A stretch of 64,000 nucleotides of DNA from a virus. The stretch lies in IMG/VR virus record IMGVR_UViG_3300020438_000030, positions 1-64,000 of that record; one strand, 5' to 3'. Position numbers and translations under genes: made by a program. The notes under the pieces are model-generated. The model was not told the origin of the DNA. It searched no databases and saw only the letters and a list, made by a program, of their open reading frames with translations. Of the stretch, positions 31,294 to 39,914 are shown in pieces. Each line of letters begins with the position of its first letter. The first letter of the stretch is position 1.

Positions 31294-31445
31294 TCATCTA
31301 AAGCTTGAAACCAAAAGGTAACGCCTCCATTATCTTCTACATATTTTCTAGTTTTATATGCTTCATCTTTTTCCATTGTTTTGCAATGTCTTTCTTCTCC
31401 TAGTTCCCAACAAATATTGACACGAATAGGTTTATTTGATTTCAT
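31290..31445 (-). CDS. Hypothetical protein, 51 aa
   Basis: It begins MKSNKPIRVNICWELGEERH and ends VTFWFQALDD. Small acidic/basic mixed protein. It converges with the -1 frame extension (4-base overlap) and is last in the minus-strand lysis cluster; its start overlaps the upstream gene. Confidence 0.55.
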   Translation of the reverse strand: MKSNKPIRVNICWELGEERHCKTMEKDEAYKTRKYVEDNGGVTFWFQALDD

Positions 31446-31593
31446 TCTCTAGTTGCATTAGTTTAGCCGTAGCTAGCGCATTTACTGCTGTCCAAGCTGT
31501 TTGTCCAGATACACGCTCTTGATCGCAAAAGTATTCAATAGAATCTTCTAATAATTCTACTAGTTCTTGTTTTGCAGCATAAGTAAGGATCAT
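31432..31593 (-). CDS. Hypothetical protein, 53 aa
   Basis: The ATG at 31593 overlaps the upstream stop (ATGA). Acidic helical product (MILTYAAKQELVELLEDSIE, then VSGQTAWTAVNALATAKLMQ). Member of the lysis-cassette cluster; function unknown. Confidence 0.55.
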   Translation of the reverse strand: MILTYAAKQELVELLEDSIEYFCDQERVSGQTAWTAVNALATAKLMQLENEIK

Positions 31594-31781
31594 GAGTACA
31601 TAGCCAGTAATAGTAATATTGAAGCACAAATTCCCCAAAAACCGAGGAATGATATTGCTATCAAAGCACCTTCAGTGTCTGTTGAAAACTTTCTTGCACG
31701 TTTCCCATTTTGTATCACGATCTTTTTTTCCGTTCCAGCCTCCGTTGATTCTGTAACAACAGGCATCAAATCCTTGTCCAA
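31590..31781 (-). CDS. Small protein with C-terminal membrane anchor, 63 aa
   Basis: A polar N-terminus is followed by one transmembrane segment at the end (ALIAISFLGFWGICASILLL). The first half lies inside the GH19 gene in another frame, so the start (ATG 31781, ATG 31766 or an internal TTG) is uncertain. Next to an endolysin, a tail-anchored protein is a candidate holin or spanin-like component. Confidence 0.5.
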   Translation of the reverse strand: MDKDLMPVVTESTEAGTEKKIVIQNGKRARKFSTDTEGALIAISFLGFWGICASILLLLAMYS

Positions 31782-32382
31782 GACAAATACCTAACAAATC
31801 ATTATCTTTAATCCATGTTAGTGCAGAACGAAAAGGATATTGTTCAGCAACATAATCACATCCGCGTTCCACGATAAGTGGATCATGTAATTCAGCGGCC
31901 AGACGTGTGTAATTAAATTTTCCTGTCAGCATTAGCACACCGGCTCCTTTATATTTAGGTCCGTCATTTGGACCATTGCCTAAATCAGAACGGTTATTGT
32001 ATGCAGTGCCATCTGCAATTTCTTTCATCCAACGAAAGTTTCCTGTTTCATGCATAAGATTTGCAATCAACATGCACATTGCATCTGTGTGTTGATCAAA
32101 CTTTGTAAGCATTAACAATTTATTAAAGTCACCACAAAAAGTTTTATCAAATTTATTTGCTGCCCAACCAGTTAGTTGTTGCATTATTTCTGGTGTGATG
32201 ATTTCATCAGTAGGATTAGCTGGACCTGCACGATACAGGTCCGCAAATTCATCTAATTGATCATCAGTTAGAACTGATTCAAGCCAGTTCCAAGCAGCTA
32301 ATTGATGTGACTCTTCTTTGTAATACTTAGCTGCTTTGCTCAGATTGATTGTCACTGGTTTCTGCTTCTGAAGTGGGCTCAT
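31672..32382 (-). CDS. GH19 (chitinase-like) endolysin, 236 aa
   Basis: Glycoside hydrolase family 19 pattern: ANLMHETGNFRWMKE with catalytic Glu112, then YNNRSDLGN, KYKGAGVLMLTGKFNYTRLA and RINGGWNGKKDR. In most relatives the second segment reads YEGR.DLGN; here Glu is replaced by Asn129, while Glu121 remains a possible second acid. It would cleave peptidoglycan glycan strands. The start at ATG 32382 is inside the upstream 64-residue gene; the longer frame is a shadow. Confidence 0.85.
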   Translation of the reverse strand: MSPLQKQKPVTINLSKAAKYYKEESHQLAAWNWLESVLTDDQLDEFADLYRAGPANPTDEIITPEIMQQLTGWAANKFDKTFCGDFNKLLMLTKFDQHTDAMCMLIANLMHETGNFRWMKEIADGTAYNNRSDLGNGPNDGPKYKGAGVLMLTGKFNYTRLAAELHDPLIVERGCDYVAEQYPFRSALTWIKDNDLLGICLGQGFDACCYRINGGWNGKKDRDTKWETCKKVFNRH

Positions 32383-32521
32383 CTTCTGGATCAAAGTTAA
32401 GATCTTCCAGAAGTTCTCCAATAAGCCTACCAGAAAATGCAACAAGATTTTGATCTCCTGTAGAACGAGCAGCACCAAAAGAATTAATGGCTGATACTAA
32501 TTCAGATTTTTTGCAGGCCAT
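32327..32521 (-). CDS. Conserved cyanophage-type small protein, 64 aa
   Basis: It begins MACKKSELVSAINSFGAARS and ends in an acidic tail (EDEPTSEAETSDNQSEQSS). From memory the CKKSELVSAINSFAAAR start is common in cyanophages near fibre or lysis genes. It heads the lysis cluster and overlaps the endolysin by 56 bases. Confidence 0.65.
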   Translation of the reverse strand: MACKKSELVSAINSFGAARSTGDQNLVAFSGRLIGELLEDLNFDPEDEPTSEAETSDNQSEQSS

Positions 32522-32549
32522 AGTTAATAGTTATAACTTAAACAATATA

Positions 32550-34361
32550 TCAGTTATTTTTTAAAGCTGCAACTTCGGTTTCCAGGGTTTCTATCTTTGC
32601 GATTGCTTCCTGCAGTGCAGCAGTTAACAACGGTATAAGCTTGGATTTATCAATGCCTTGCATTACAGCTTTACCGTGTTCATCTACTTCGTCTTTAGTT
32701 CCAGTAACAGCCTGTGGTACGACAGCCTGTACTTCGTGAGCCAAGAAGCCGTCAACTTTGTCACCAGAAACACCAATAAAATTAAAGCGGTGAGCTTTAA
32801 GTTCATTGATACGGTCAATGGCTCCGGTCAGTGAAACAACGTTTTCTTTTAAACGATAGTCTGAAGTTTCTATGTAACTGGTAGAACTGCCATTAATTGA
32901 GATTTTTCCTCTTTCAGTGCCTCCATTGTCATGAAAAGTAATCATATTTCCACTTACATTGTTCCCAGAGTTATTTGCATATGAATTTCTCAGCATCAAA
33001 CAAGTGTAGTTAACATTTGTTGATTGAAAAATCACTATGCCATGGCTGTTTCCTTGGAAAGCAGCCATTTCTCCAGCGCCGTTGTAATTACTTGTGCGAC
33101 CCTTAAGTAAATTGCCCGAGCTAGTGATTCGCATCCGCTCGGTAGATCCGCCAGTTGTAAAAATTAAATGCTGACCTGATCTTACGGCTAAATCATTTCC
33201 ACTACCACCAGCCGCTATAAGACCTGCACTGCCTATATAACCAGCAAAACCATTACCAGCTTGATTCGCAAATTCAAGATATTGTTTAAACGACACACCA
33301 CCATCGGAGTGAATTCTCATCCGCTCGGAACTGTTGGTATCAAACGTTATTGTTTTGGCGTCACTGGAGTGGGTTGATCCGTGAAGGTCTATATTTGCTG
33401 AGCCACTACCTCCACCACTTAAGTGCAATGCAGCTGCAGAATTAGCGTTAAAAATTTGGTTAAATGTTGAGCTAGAACTGCCTAGCGTAATCGAGCCCGC
33501 AAATGAAGCAGCACCGTCCGCACTGATAAGTGAGGTAGTAGTACCATTTAATTGTCCATAGAATAAACCATTAGACCCAGTAGCTCTATTTATAGTCAAG
33601 TTTGCATTGCCGCCGCCTAATCCATTTATTAATAGCCCATTGTTAGCACTATGATCCCCAAACTCAGCGGAGCCGTCCGCATTAATCGTGCTAGTTACTG
33701 TTCCATTTAACTTGCCATTCCAAAGATCATTAGTACCTGCTGTTCTGTTCGAAACGTATGTTCCATTTTGTGAGATATAAGCTGCATTAGTTGAGGAAGT
33801 AGCTGTTCCTCCTACTATTACATTCCCCGAGCTGTCAATTCGCATCCGCTCAGTATTAGCGGTCCCAAATGTCATTAAATTCCCATCAAACATTTTAAGC
33901 AGACAATGAGGAGTGTTATCATTGCCTCCATTCGCGAGAATTAGATCGCCAGCGCTGTTAGAGATCCAGGCTTCACGCGTGTCACTCCCATCTTTTAATC
34001 GAATACTTGGAGTTGTACTTGCATCACTATTACCTTTGATAACAAGCAAAGCATCTATAGATGTTTCGCCAATCCCAACCTTGCCCAAGCTGTCTACACG
34101 TATACGTTCTGTCGCTGCAGTTGTAATTGCTACTGTATCTGCTGCAGGAGAATAAAGACCAGTATTATTATCATCAATAAAAGTAACACCTGGAGCACTT
34201 ACAGTTCCAGATGCAAATTCTGCAGTACCACTAACAGTTAGATTTGTTCCACCAGATATTGTAATACCACTTGCAAATACACTAGTACCATCCTCCAGCA
34301 GAACGATGTTTGGTTCCGTTGCATCAGTGTGCTGAAGGTTAACGACTCTGATGGTACTCAT
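32550..34361 (-). CDS. Tail fibre with C-terminal S74 chaperone domain, 603 aa
   Basis: Long beta-rich, Gly/Ser/Thr/Asn-rich fibre with repeated ERMRI-type segments. The last about 100 residues (SDYRLKENVVSLTGAIDRIN, then HRFNFIG, DGFLAHEVQAVVPQAVTG, SKLIPLLTAALQEAI and a terminal coiled coil) are an intramolecular S74 chaperone that trims itself at the Ser before DYR after trimer folding. A likely host-receptor-binding protein, one of several fibres in tandem here. Confidence 0.88.
   Translation of the reverse strand: MSTIRVVNLQHTDATEPNIVLLEDGTSVFASGITISGGTNLTVSGTAEFASGTVSAPGVTFIDDNNTGLYSPAADTVAITTAATERIRVDSLGKVGIGETSIDALLVIKGNSDASTTPSIRLKDGSDTREAWISNSAGDLILANGGNDNTPHCLLKMFDGNLMTFGTANTERMRIDSSGNVIVGGTATSSTNAAYISQNGTYVSNRTAGTNDLWNGKLNGTVTSTINADGSAEFGDHSANNGLLINGLGGGNANLTINRATGSNGLFYGQLNGTTTSLISADGAASFAGSITLGSSSSTFNQIFNANSAAALHLSGGGSGSANIDLHGSTHSSDAKTITFDTNSSERMRIHSDGGVSFKQYLEFANQAGNGFAGYIGSAGLIAAGGSGNDLAVRSGQHLIFTTGGSTERMRITSSGNLLKGRTSNYNGAGEMAAFQGNSHGIVIFQSTNVNYTCLMLRNSYANNSGNNVSGNMITFHDNGGTERGKISINGSSTSYIETSDYRLKENVVSLTGAIDRINELKAHRFNFIGVSGDKVDGFLAHEVQAVVPQAVTGTKDEVDEHGKAVMQGIDKSKLIPLLTAALQEAIAKIETLETEVAALKNN
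33826..33853 (-). repeat. Fibre repeat, copy in the 32550 gene
   Basis: GAGCTGTCAATTCGCATCCG differs at one base from the consensus of the dispersed fibre repeat. It encodes RMRIDSS on the minus strand. A second, more diverged copy is at about 33117-33140 in the same gene. Confidence 0.8.
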
Positions 34362-34415
34362 TTCTACGCAGTCTAATATCTTCTATTTTAACTCCAAAAT
34401 ACTGTTAACTATCTA

Positions 34416-34748
34416 TCACCAAGGAATACCTGCAGCATGTGTAGGATTTTCTTGCTCATCTAGATCAGAAGTTAAACTAGATTCCATGGAAGCAACTTGC
34501 TCTTCACCTAAGGAATCTTGCACCCAACCAATACAGATTGCTTCTGTTAAATCATCGTAAGCAACAAAGCCTGGATCAGAAGGATCAGCTGTAAAACCTT
34601 GTGAACCATAAGCACCTGAGTTGTAGTCTTCACCACTTACTTCGGGGTTGGGGCGAGAAGCTGCCAGATTCCAATGCACTGTATAGACTACACCATCAGA
34701 AAGTTCACGATCTAAAGTATTAACAGACCAAGTGTACGTATCAGCCAT
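34416..34748 (-). CDS. Conserved cyanophage fibre-region protein, 110 aa
   Basis: It begins MADTYTWSVNTLDRELSDGV and continues VYTVHWNLAAS; the start resembles a family frequent beside cyanophage fibres (short protein with Y-T-W and HW). It ends HAAGIPW. Perhaps a fibre assembly factor or minor virion protein; function not established. Confidence 0.6.
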   Translation of the reverse strand: MADTYTWSVNTLDRELSDGVVYTVHWNLAASRPNPEVSGEDYNSGAYGSQGFTADPSDPGFVAYDDLTEAICIGWVQDSLGEEQVASMESSLTSDLDEQENPTHAAGIPW

Positions 34749-34781
34749 TGTTATTAAGTAGTTTTTATTATTTTAACAGTA

Positions 34782-35168
34782 TTAAACAATATGCATACTT
34801 TCTAATGGTTCTAATACATTAGAAGAAAAATAATTTTGTGCATCAGCTTGTTGTTTAATTGTTAATAATTTAAGAAATTCAATATCATCTGAAACCACAC
34901 AATCGATACCGTCAAATCCTTTTTCAATACCAACGCGTAATCTTAAACCTCCATTCCATAGTTCTCTGCCATGCAGAAGAAGTGGGTTGCCCAGTTGATC
35001 TTGCTTTAAAAGTTCATAGTAACGTTCAAATTTTGGTTGATCTAGACAATTACGACAGGGTTTACCACTCCAAGTAATATCATCAAAAAGAATTTCCTGA
35101 AGTGGTTGATTATAATTGTATTTAGCTTTCCAGATTTTTAACACGTTCTTTAAGTTTTTCAATTTCAA
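34782..35168 (-). CDS. Hypothetical protein in fibre cluster, 128 aa
   Basis: Mixed alpha/beta protein (ILFDDITWSGKPCRNCLDQP, LLLHGRELWNGGLRLRVGIE) with a CRNC pair. It overlaps the end of the upstream S74 fibre gene by 47 bases, suggesting coupling, so a fibre chaperone or sugar-related role is possible. Confidence 0.55.
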   Translation of the reverse strand: MKLKNLKNVLKIWKAKYNYNQPLQEILFDDITWSGKPCRNCLDQPKFERYYELLKQDQLGNPLLLHGRELWNGGLRLRVGIEKGFDGIDCVVSDDIEFLKLLTIKQQADAQNYFSSNVLEPLESMHIV

Positions 35169-37155
35169 GAATTGATTCTTGCAATGCAGCAGTCAAAAGC
35201 GGAATAAGCTTGGATTGATCTATATATTGCATCTTTTCACCGTCTTTTTCACCTGTTACTGATTCAGGTACAACCAATTGAGCTTCATGAGCAAGAAAGC
35301 CATCAACTGTTAGCTCAGCATCAGTAATAAAATTAAAACGATGAACTGGTAAGTTTTTAAGACGAGGAATAGCATCAGTTAAATCAACAATGTTTTCCTT
35401 AAGTCTGTAGTCAGAACTTGTATTGTAAGCAGTGCTGCTACTGCTAGTTACAATAGTACCAACAGTAGTACCGGCTGTATTTCTAAAGCTAACAATTTGC
35501 CCATTATTTGTATTCCTACGAAGAACAAGAGCTTCTCCATTTGTACGAGTAATAACTACTTCACCGTGAGCTCTAATCTCAGTGCCTTGAGCTGCAAAAT
35601 TACTACCTGATTTTCCAACCAACAAATTGCCTGAGCTGTCAAACAGTCCTCGTTGTAGTCCGTTTGTAGCAAAAATTACTCCACCAGCTTGGTAGTTCCA
35701 TATATATGCATTAGTCGCATCTCCCATGCCCATCACAAGACCGTCTGATGCACCAGAACCTGTGCCTGTATTTGTTGACTGTATATAGGCAGAGCTGGCC
35801 GTATCTCCATTGTGCATTTGAACATATCTAGCAGGATTAGATGATGTTGTTCGCCCAATAACTAAAGTACCCGAGTTGGTGATTCTCATCTTCTCGGTAT
35901 TATTTGTTCCAAAAATTGTAGATTGGTTTTCATAATTCCATAGATACATATTCTGACCACCCCAGTTTCCAACGAAACCTCCTTGGCTAGAACCAGTACC
36001 TGTATTAGGATTTTGAAATAATACTGCCGTACCAAGTGTTGCACTATAAATATTTAAAGCCGCAGTACCAGCAGCACTATTGCCCATGTGAACTCTACCC
36101 GAGCTGTCGATTCGCATCCGCTCTGCAGCATTTACCATAAATTGCATGTGATCAGTATTATGTGCATATCGAATACCACCGGCAAACCTAGAATTTCCTG
36201 TTGTACCGTCTGCAAAAAATATCTCAGTATCAGAGGTTGTGCCTCCTCTTAAAGTCATTCCGCAATGAGATGCACGCGCTATTGTTAAAGCATCACCATA
36301 AATAGCAAATCCTGGAGTTGTTGTTCCTAAAAGCAACCTGCCTGAGCTGTCGATTCGCATGCGCTCGACCGGACCAGCAGTATTTAACGCAGTGTTCGAA
36401 AAGGTCATATATGACCCTCTTGCACTACCAGTCCATGTTTGATCTGAATGGACTTCAATCTCGGCTGTATTTGCAGAGCCCTCTCCATAACTAAGTGCAC
36501 CAATTAGCTGATTTGAACCGCTAACACTTGCACCTTTTTGAATAGTAATAGCACCTGCGCCTGCACTGTTATTCCCATTGCCTTTGACACATAAAAGCCC
36601 ACTGTTGCTTGTTGACGTATTACCTATTAACACACGTCCAGAAGATGTAATTCGCATCCACTCTGCACCTGCCGTGCCAAAACCTAGGTAATCATCAGAA
36701 TGACCGTAAGCTACAAATCCTCTAAGACCGCCTGCAGCATCATTAAAAACAAGTTGCCCAAAGCTAGATGCACCTGACTTAATAGTCATTCCACTATTGC
36801 CAGTGCTATTAATAACTAAATCATTAGCAGCAGACCACCCATCGCCAGATGGATCTGTGCTTCCAATCCCAATATTTCCCGAGCTGTCAATATTTAAACG
36901 GTTATTACCACCAGTAACTAAGTTAAGAGTATTAGTACCAGAAGAATATAAGCCAGTATCAGTATCTCCTTCAAAGGTAAGAGAAGGCTGTGATGCAGAT
37001 CCTAACTCAAGCGTTAGTTTTGATATAGGTGAGTCAGTAGTAAGAAGGGTACCACCAGCCGTGGGTAGAATAAAGGTTTGGTCTGCAGCTACAGCAGGTG
37101 CTTGGAGTTCAGAATAACCAGATGTTGCACCACGCAGCCTTAAAGTACCCGACAT
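35122..37155 (-). CDS. Tail fibre with C-terminal S74 chaperone domain, 677 aa
   Basis: The N-terminal GYSELQAPAVAADQTFILPT is typical of cyanophage fibres. The long beta-rich shaft has repeated ERMRIDSSG-type units. The C-terminal S74 chaperone starts near residue 580 (SSDYRLKENIVDLTDAIPRL, then DGFLAHEAQLVVPESVTG). Paralogous to the 32550 fibre; the two may be alternative or sequential adhesins. Confidence 0.88.
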   Translation of the reverse strand: MSGTLRLRGATSGYSELQAPAVAADQTFILPTAGGTLLTTDSPISKLTLELGSASQPSLTFEGDTDTGLYSSGTNTLNLVTGGNNRLNIDSSGNIGIGSTDPSGDGWSAANDLVINSTGNSGMTIKSGASSFGQLVFNDAAGGLRGFVAYGHSDDYLGFGTAGAEWMRITSSGRVLIGNTSTSNSGLLCVKGNGNNSAGAGAITIQKGASVSGSNQLIGALSYGEGSANTAEIEVHSDQTWTGSARGSYMTFSNTALNTAGPVERMRIDSSGRLLLGTTTPGFAIYGDALTIARASHCGMTLRGGTTSDTEIFFADGTTGNSRFAGGIRYAHNTDHMQFMVNAAERMRIDSSGRVHMGNSAAGTAALNIYSATLGTAVLFQNPNTGTGSSQGGFVGNWGGQNMYLWNYENQSTIFGTNNTEKMRITNSGTLVIGRTTSSNPARYVQMHNGDTASSAYIQSTNTGTGSGASDGLVMGMGDATNAYIWNYQAGGVIFATNGLQRGLFDSSGNLLVGKSGSNFAAQGTEIRAHGEVVITRTNGEALVLRRNTNNGQIVSFRNTAGTTVGTIVTSSSSTAYNTSSDYRLKENIVDLTDAIPRLKNLPVHRFNFITDAELTVDGFLAHEAQLVVPESVTGEKDGEKMQYIDQSKLIPLLTAALQESILEIEKLKERVKNLES
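36098..36125 (-). repeat. Fibre repeat, copy in the 35122 gene
   Basis: GAGCTGTCGATTCGCATCCG, the consensus 20-mer. Another copy with one change is at about 36344-36363 in the same gene; a truncated one lies near 36871. Confidence 0.85.
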
Positions 37156-37178
37156 TTTACTACTTTACTTTTTTCTAA

Positions 37179-37433
37179 TTATACGTCAGGTTGTTGTGCT
37201 GCAATGCTTGCTAGATAAGCATCGATTAGTTCTTGTGTCCAAAGAACACCAGCTACATCTTGTACTTCTTGTGGTGCTTCAGATACATCATCACCAGGGG
37301 AATAGACAGTACGGTGATAAGACCGTGCAATTTCAGCACCATCTTTAGAAATGATATCAGCACGACGGCATTGGATAATGCTATAAGGAGGAATAATTTC
37401 CAACTTATATTCAAAAGATTCTGTTAAAGCCAT
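37179..37433 (-). CDS. Conserved cyanophage fibre-region protein, 84 aa
   Basis: It begins MALTESFEYKLEIIPPYSII and continues QCRRADIISKDGAEIARSYH. The order matches a small protein often encoded between cyanophage fibre genes (PY..IQ.R.A..I.KDG.EI.RS.HR). Probably a virion or assembly protein; function unknown. Confidence 0.65.
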   Translation of the reverse strand: MALTESFEYKLEIIPPYSIIQCRRADIISKDGAEIARSYHRTVYSPGDDVSEAPQEVQDVAGVLWTQELIDAYLASIAAQQPDV

Positions 37434-37495
37434 ATTAGGAACTACCGACTGGTAGAAACAGGTTTAATGATTTTTAGTTTTGAGCCAGTTGCGGG

Positions 37496-39103
37496 CTATG
37501 AAGTCCTGTAAGAAAATACTCCATCAAGTCTTGTGGTATTAGCAAGAATAGTTGAACTATTGACCATGGCACTTCCACCTCCTGCAGGTATATGATTCAC
37601 ATAAGCTTGACCTGTACCAGCTCTAGCATTTAATTGAAGTGCTGATACACTAATTCCTAAGTTATTAAAATAGGCAATGCTACCTGAGCCAGATCCAGCT
37701 AAACCTTGAACTACATAAGGAAAGCCACCAACCAAAATACCAGTACCTGATAACGTTCCTTTATTTGTTAGTTCAACATAAAAACTAGCAATAACTATTT
37801 TTCCTACTTTTACATAATATCCTTGTATAGTTGCTATATATGATTGACCTGAAGCTCCTGCTGTTCCTATAATGCTTGGAGTAAAAGTACCTTCTTCGTA
37901 ATCATCTAGCGCATTTGCTTGTGCAGTATCACCGTTAAATGTAAGTCCGCCAGCAGCAAGAATTCGCATTCGCTCCTGAGCATTAGTTAGAAATCTTAGG
38001 TTGCTATTCTCCATTTGGGCAACCTCAGCGTGTGTATCACTGCCTACTTTTAGTTGGAACCCTTGACTATCGTTAGCTGCACCCGTAGCACCATTTGTAA
38101 GCATTATGCCTACAGTTGCTGATGATGATTGATGAATATGTAAGTGGCGTTGCGGTGTTATTCCAATCCCAACATTGCCCGAGCTGTCGATTCGCATCCG
38201 CTCGGTTGAGCCTGCTTCACCATCTCCAGTAGTCGAGAATGTCAAAGCACCTGGCATGTCATCAGTGCCAGGGGTGCCGTCTATAACAGAAGAAATTTTT
38301 GCACATTCAACAAAGTGACTTCCATCTGCACCTTGAAAATTAACTACACCAACAGTATTACCGTCTGACACTAATGTATTGCCACCAACACTAGCGCTGC
38401 CCGATTTAGCAAGTATTAGTTGTGCGCCTAGTGTACTGCCAGCAAAGTTAGAAACAACAGACAAAGCATAATTTGAATTACTTCCACTGCCTTCTAGTTG
38501 AATATGTGGGCTGTTAGTAGAATTGTAGAAATTACTACGCGCAACATTCGTACCAATCAACAGCTTGCCCGAGCTGTCGATTCGCATTGCTTCACTGGCA
38601 CTTCCAGCAGCTGCAGTATGGAACTGCAGTACACCATCATCTTTATTTGTTGTATCAGTTCCAGTGCCACCGATAATACGAGCAACCTGAGTATTATTCC
38701 AGTTAAAATCAAGAATGCCTAATGCAGCGTCAGCACCAGACCTATTAGCGTGAAAATCAATCTTGCCAAAAACATTAGTGGAGCTTGATAATCGGATACC
38801 TTCATTGTTAGAATCTATTGCTAAATCTAAGTTGTTTGCAGGACTTGCAGTTCCAATCCCTACGCGACTCGCGCTGTCGATTAATATCGCATTAGTACCG
38901 GCAGTAGATAGACCAATACTATTAGTGCCTGCATAATATAAACCGTTATCTGTATCACCACTAAACGTATAAGAAGGTGCTGCAGCTGTACCTGAAACTG
39001 CTTCAATTGGTGTGGTCATAGTGAGACCACTAATACTTATCGTAGGTTCTTCAAGAGAAGTACATCCTGTAATTGCACCGTCGCCGCCAAGTCGTAATGT
39101 CAT
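37496..39103 (-). CDS. Tail fibre, receptor-binding type, 535 aa
   Basis: Beta-rich shaft with ERMRIDSSG units and a DDYEEGTFTP segment near residue 405, common in cyanophage fibres. The C-terminus lacks S74 and instead has a Gly/Ser-rich beta domain (GKIVIASFYVELTNKGTLSG, ILVGGFPYVVQGLAGSGSGS), likely the receptor-binding tip. Shares the dispersed DNA repeat with the two S74 fibres. Confidence 0.8.
   Translation of the reverse strand: MTLRLGGDGAITGCTSLEEPTISISGLTMTTPIEAVSGTAAAPSYTFSGDTDNGLYYAGTNSIGLSTAGTNAILIDSASRVGIGTASPANNLDLAIDSNNEGIRLSSSTNVFGKIDFHANRSGADAALGILDFNWNNTQVARIIGGTGTDTTNKDDGVLQFHTAAAGSASEAMRIDSSGKLLIGTNVARSNFYNSTNSPHIQLEGSGSNSNYALSVVSNFAGSTLGAQLILAKSGSASVGGNTLVSDGNTVGVVNFQGADGSHFVECAKISSVIDGTPGTDDMPGALTFSTTGDGEAGSTERMRIDSSGNVGIGITPQRHLHIHQSSSATVGIMLTNGATGAANDSQGFQLKVGSDTHAEVAQMENSNLRFLTNAQERMRILAAGGLTFNGDTAQANALDDYEEGTFTPSIIGTAGASGQSYIATIQGYYVKVGKIVIASFYVELTNKGTLSGTGILVGGFPYVVQGLAGSGSGSIAYFNNLGISVSALQLNARAGTGQAYVNHIPAGGGSAMVNSSTILANTTRLDGVFSYRTS
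38177..38205 (-). repeat. Fibre repeat, copy in the 37496 gene
   Basis: GAGCTGTCGATTCGCATCCG, identical to the consensus. Another copy at about 38571-38587 keeps the first 17 bases; a decayed one is near 38870. Confidence 0.85.
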
Positions 39104-39114
39104 TGTTCTTTAAA

Positions 39115-39873
39115 TTAAACGATGGACCAGTTTTCACCGGTGCCAATAGTGACAGTGACACCAGAATTTAAATAAATAGGACCACAACTAGTGGCGTTTT
39201 CTCCTGATGGCAGAGTGAAACTTGTAGTTACATTCTGCTCATTCAATAGGAATACTCTATCACCGCCAGAACCAGTTGCTCCTCCACCAAGGATTGCCCA
39301 AGTTCCGTCGTACCCTTCAAATTGATTAAGGGTAGTGTTATACCGGATCATACCGGTAGATGAAGTTCCTGGTCTAGCTGCTGTTGTACCAGACGGAATT
39401 TTTAATGCACCGCTGCTAAATAGATGTGTATCTCCATTACCTGAAACACGTACCCATTCAGTGCCATCAGCAGTAACTGAAAGAGTGTTAGGGGCAACAG
39501 TAAAGATGCCTGTATTCTCGTCATCAATAAAAGTAATTGATGGTTCAGATGCACTGCCACTTTCAAAATAAATTCGGTCAACACCAGATAGTGTTCCGGT
39601 AACCGTTAAATCTCCAACAATTCCTGTTGTAAATCGGCCAATAGCACCTGAAATAGTGCCACTAGTTGTCGTGATATTTCCTGTTACGGTATTGTAGTTA
39701 CCACTATTTGTAATATCACCTTGAACATCCAGGTCACCATTAATGATGACATTACCACTAAAAGTAGGATTACGAAGAAGTCCTGAGACAGGTACGGTAA
39801 CACTTGCCTCGTTTGGTGAAACGCCTGTAGTAAACGTTATAAAATCAACGCGAACTTCGCCAAACTGTGGCAT
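39115..39873 (-). CDS. Tail fibre, short, 252 aa
   Basis: Gly/Thr/Ser-rich fibre (NVIINGDLDVQGDITNSGNY, SITFIDDENTGIFTVAPNTL) ending in a compact domain with TSSTGMIRYNTTLNQFEGYD, a motif shared with many phage fibres. It probably attaches to the larger 810-residue fibre encoded upstream. Confidence 0.75.
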   Translation of the reverse strand: MPQFGEVRVDFITFTTGVSPNEASVTVPVSGLLRNPTFSGNVIINGDLDVQGDITNSGNYNTVTGNITTTSGTISGAIGRFTTGIVGDLTVTGTLSGVDRIYFESGSASEPSITFIDDENTGIFTVAPNTLSVTADGTEWVRVSGNGDTHLFSSGALKIPSGTTAARPGTSSTGMIRYNTTLNQFEGYDGTWAILGGGATGSGGDRVFLLNEQNVTTSFTLPSGENATSCGPIYLNSGVTVTIGTGENWSIV

Positions 39874-39914
39874 GATTAAAAGATCTCAGCTACTACTTTT
39901 AAATACATTCTAAC

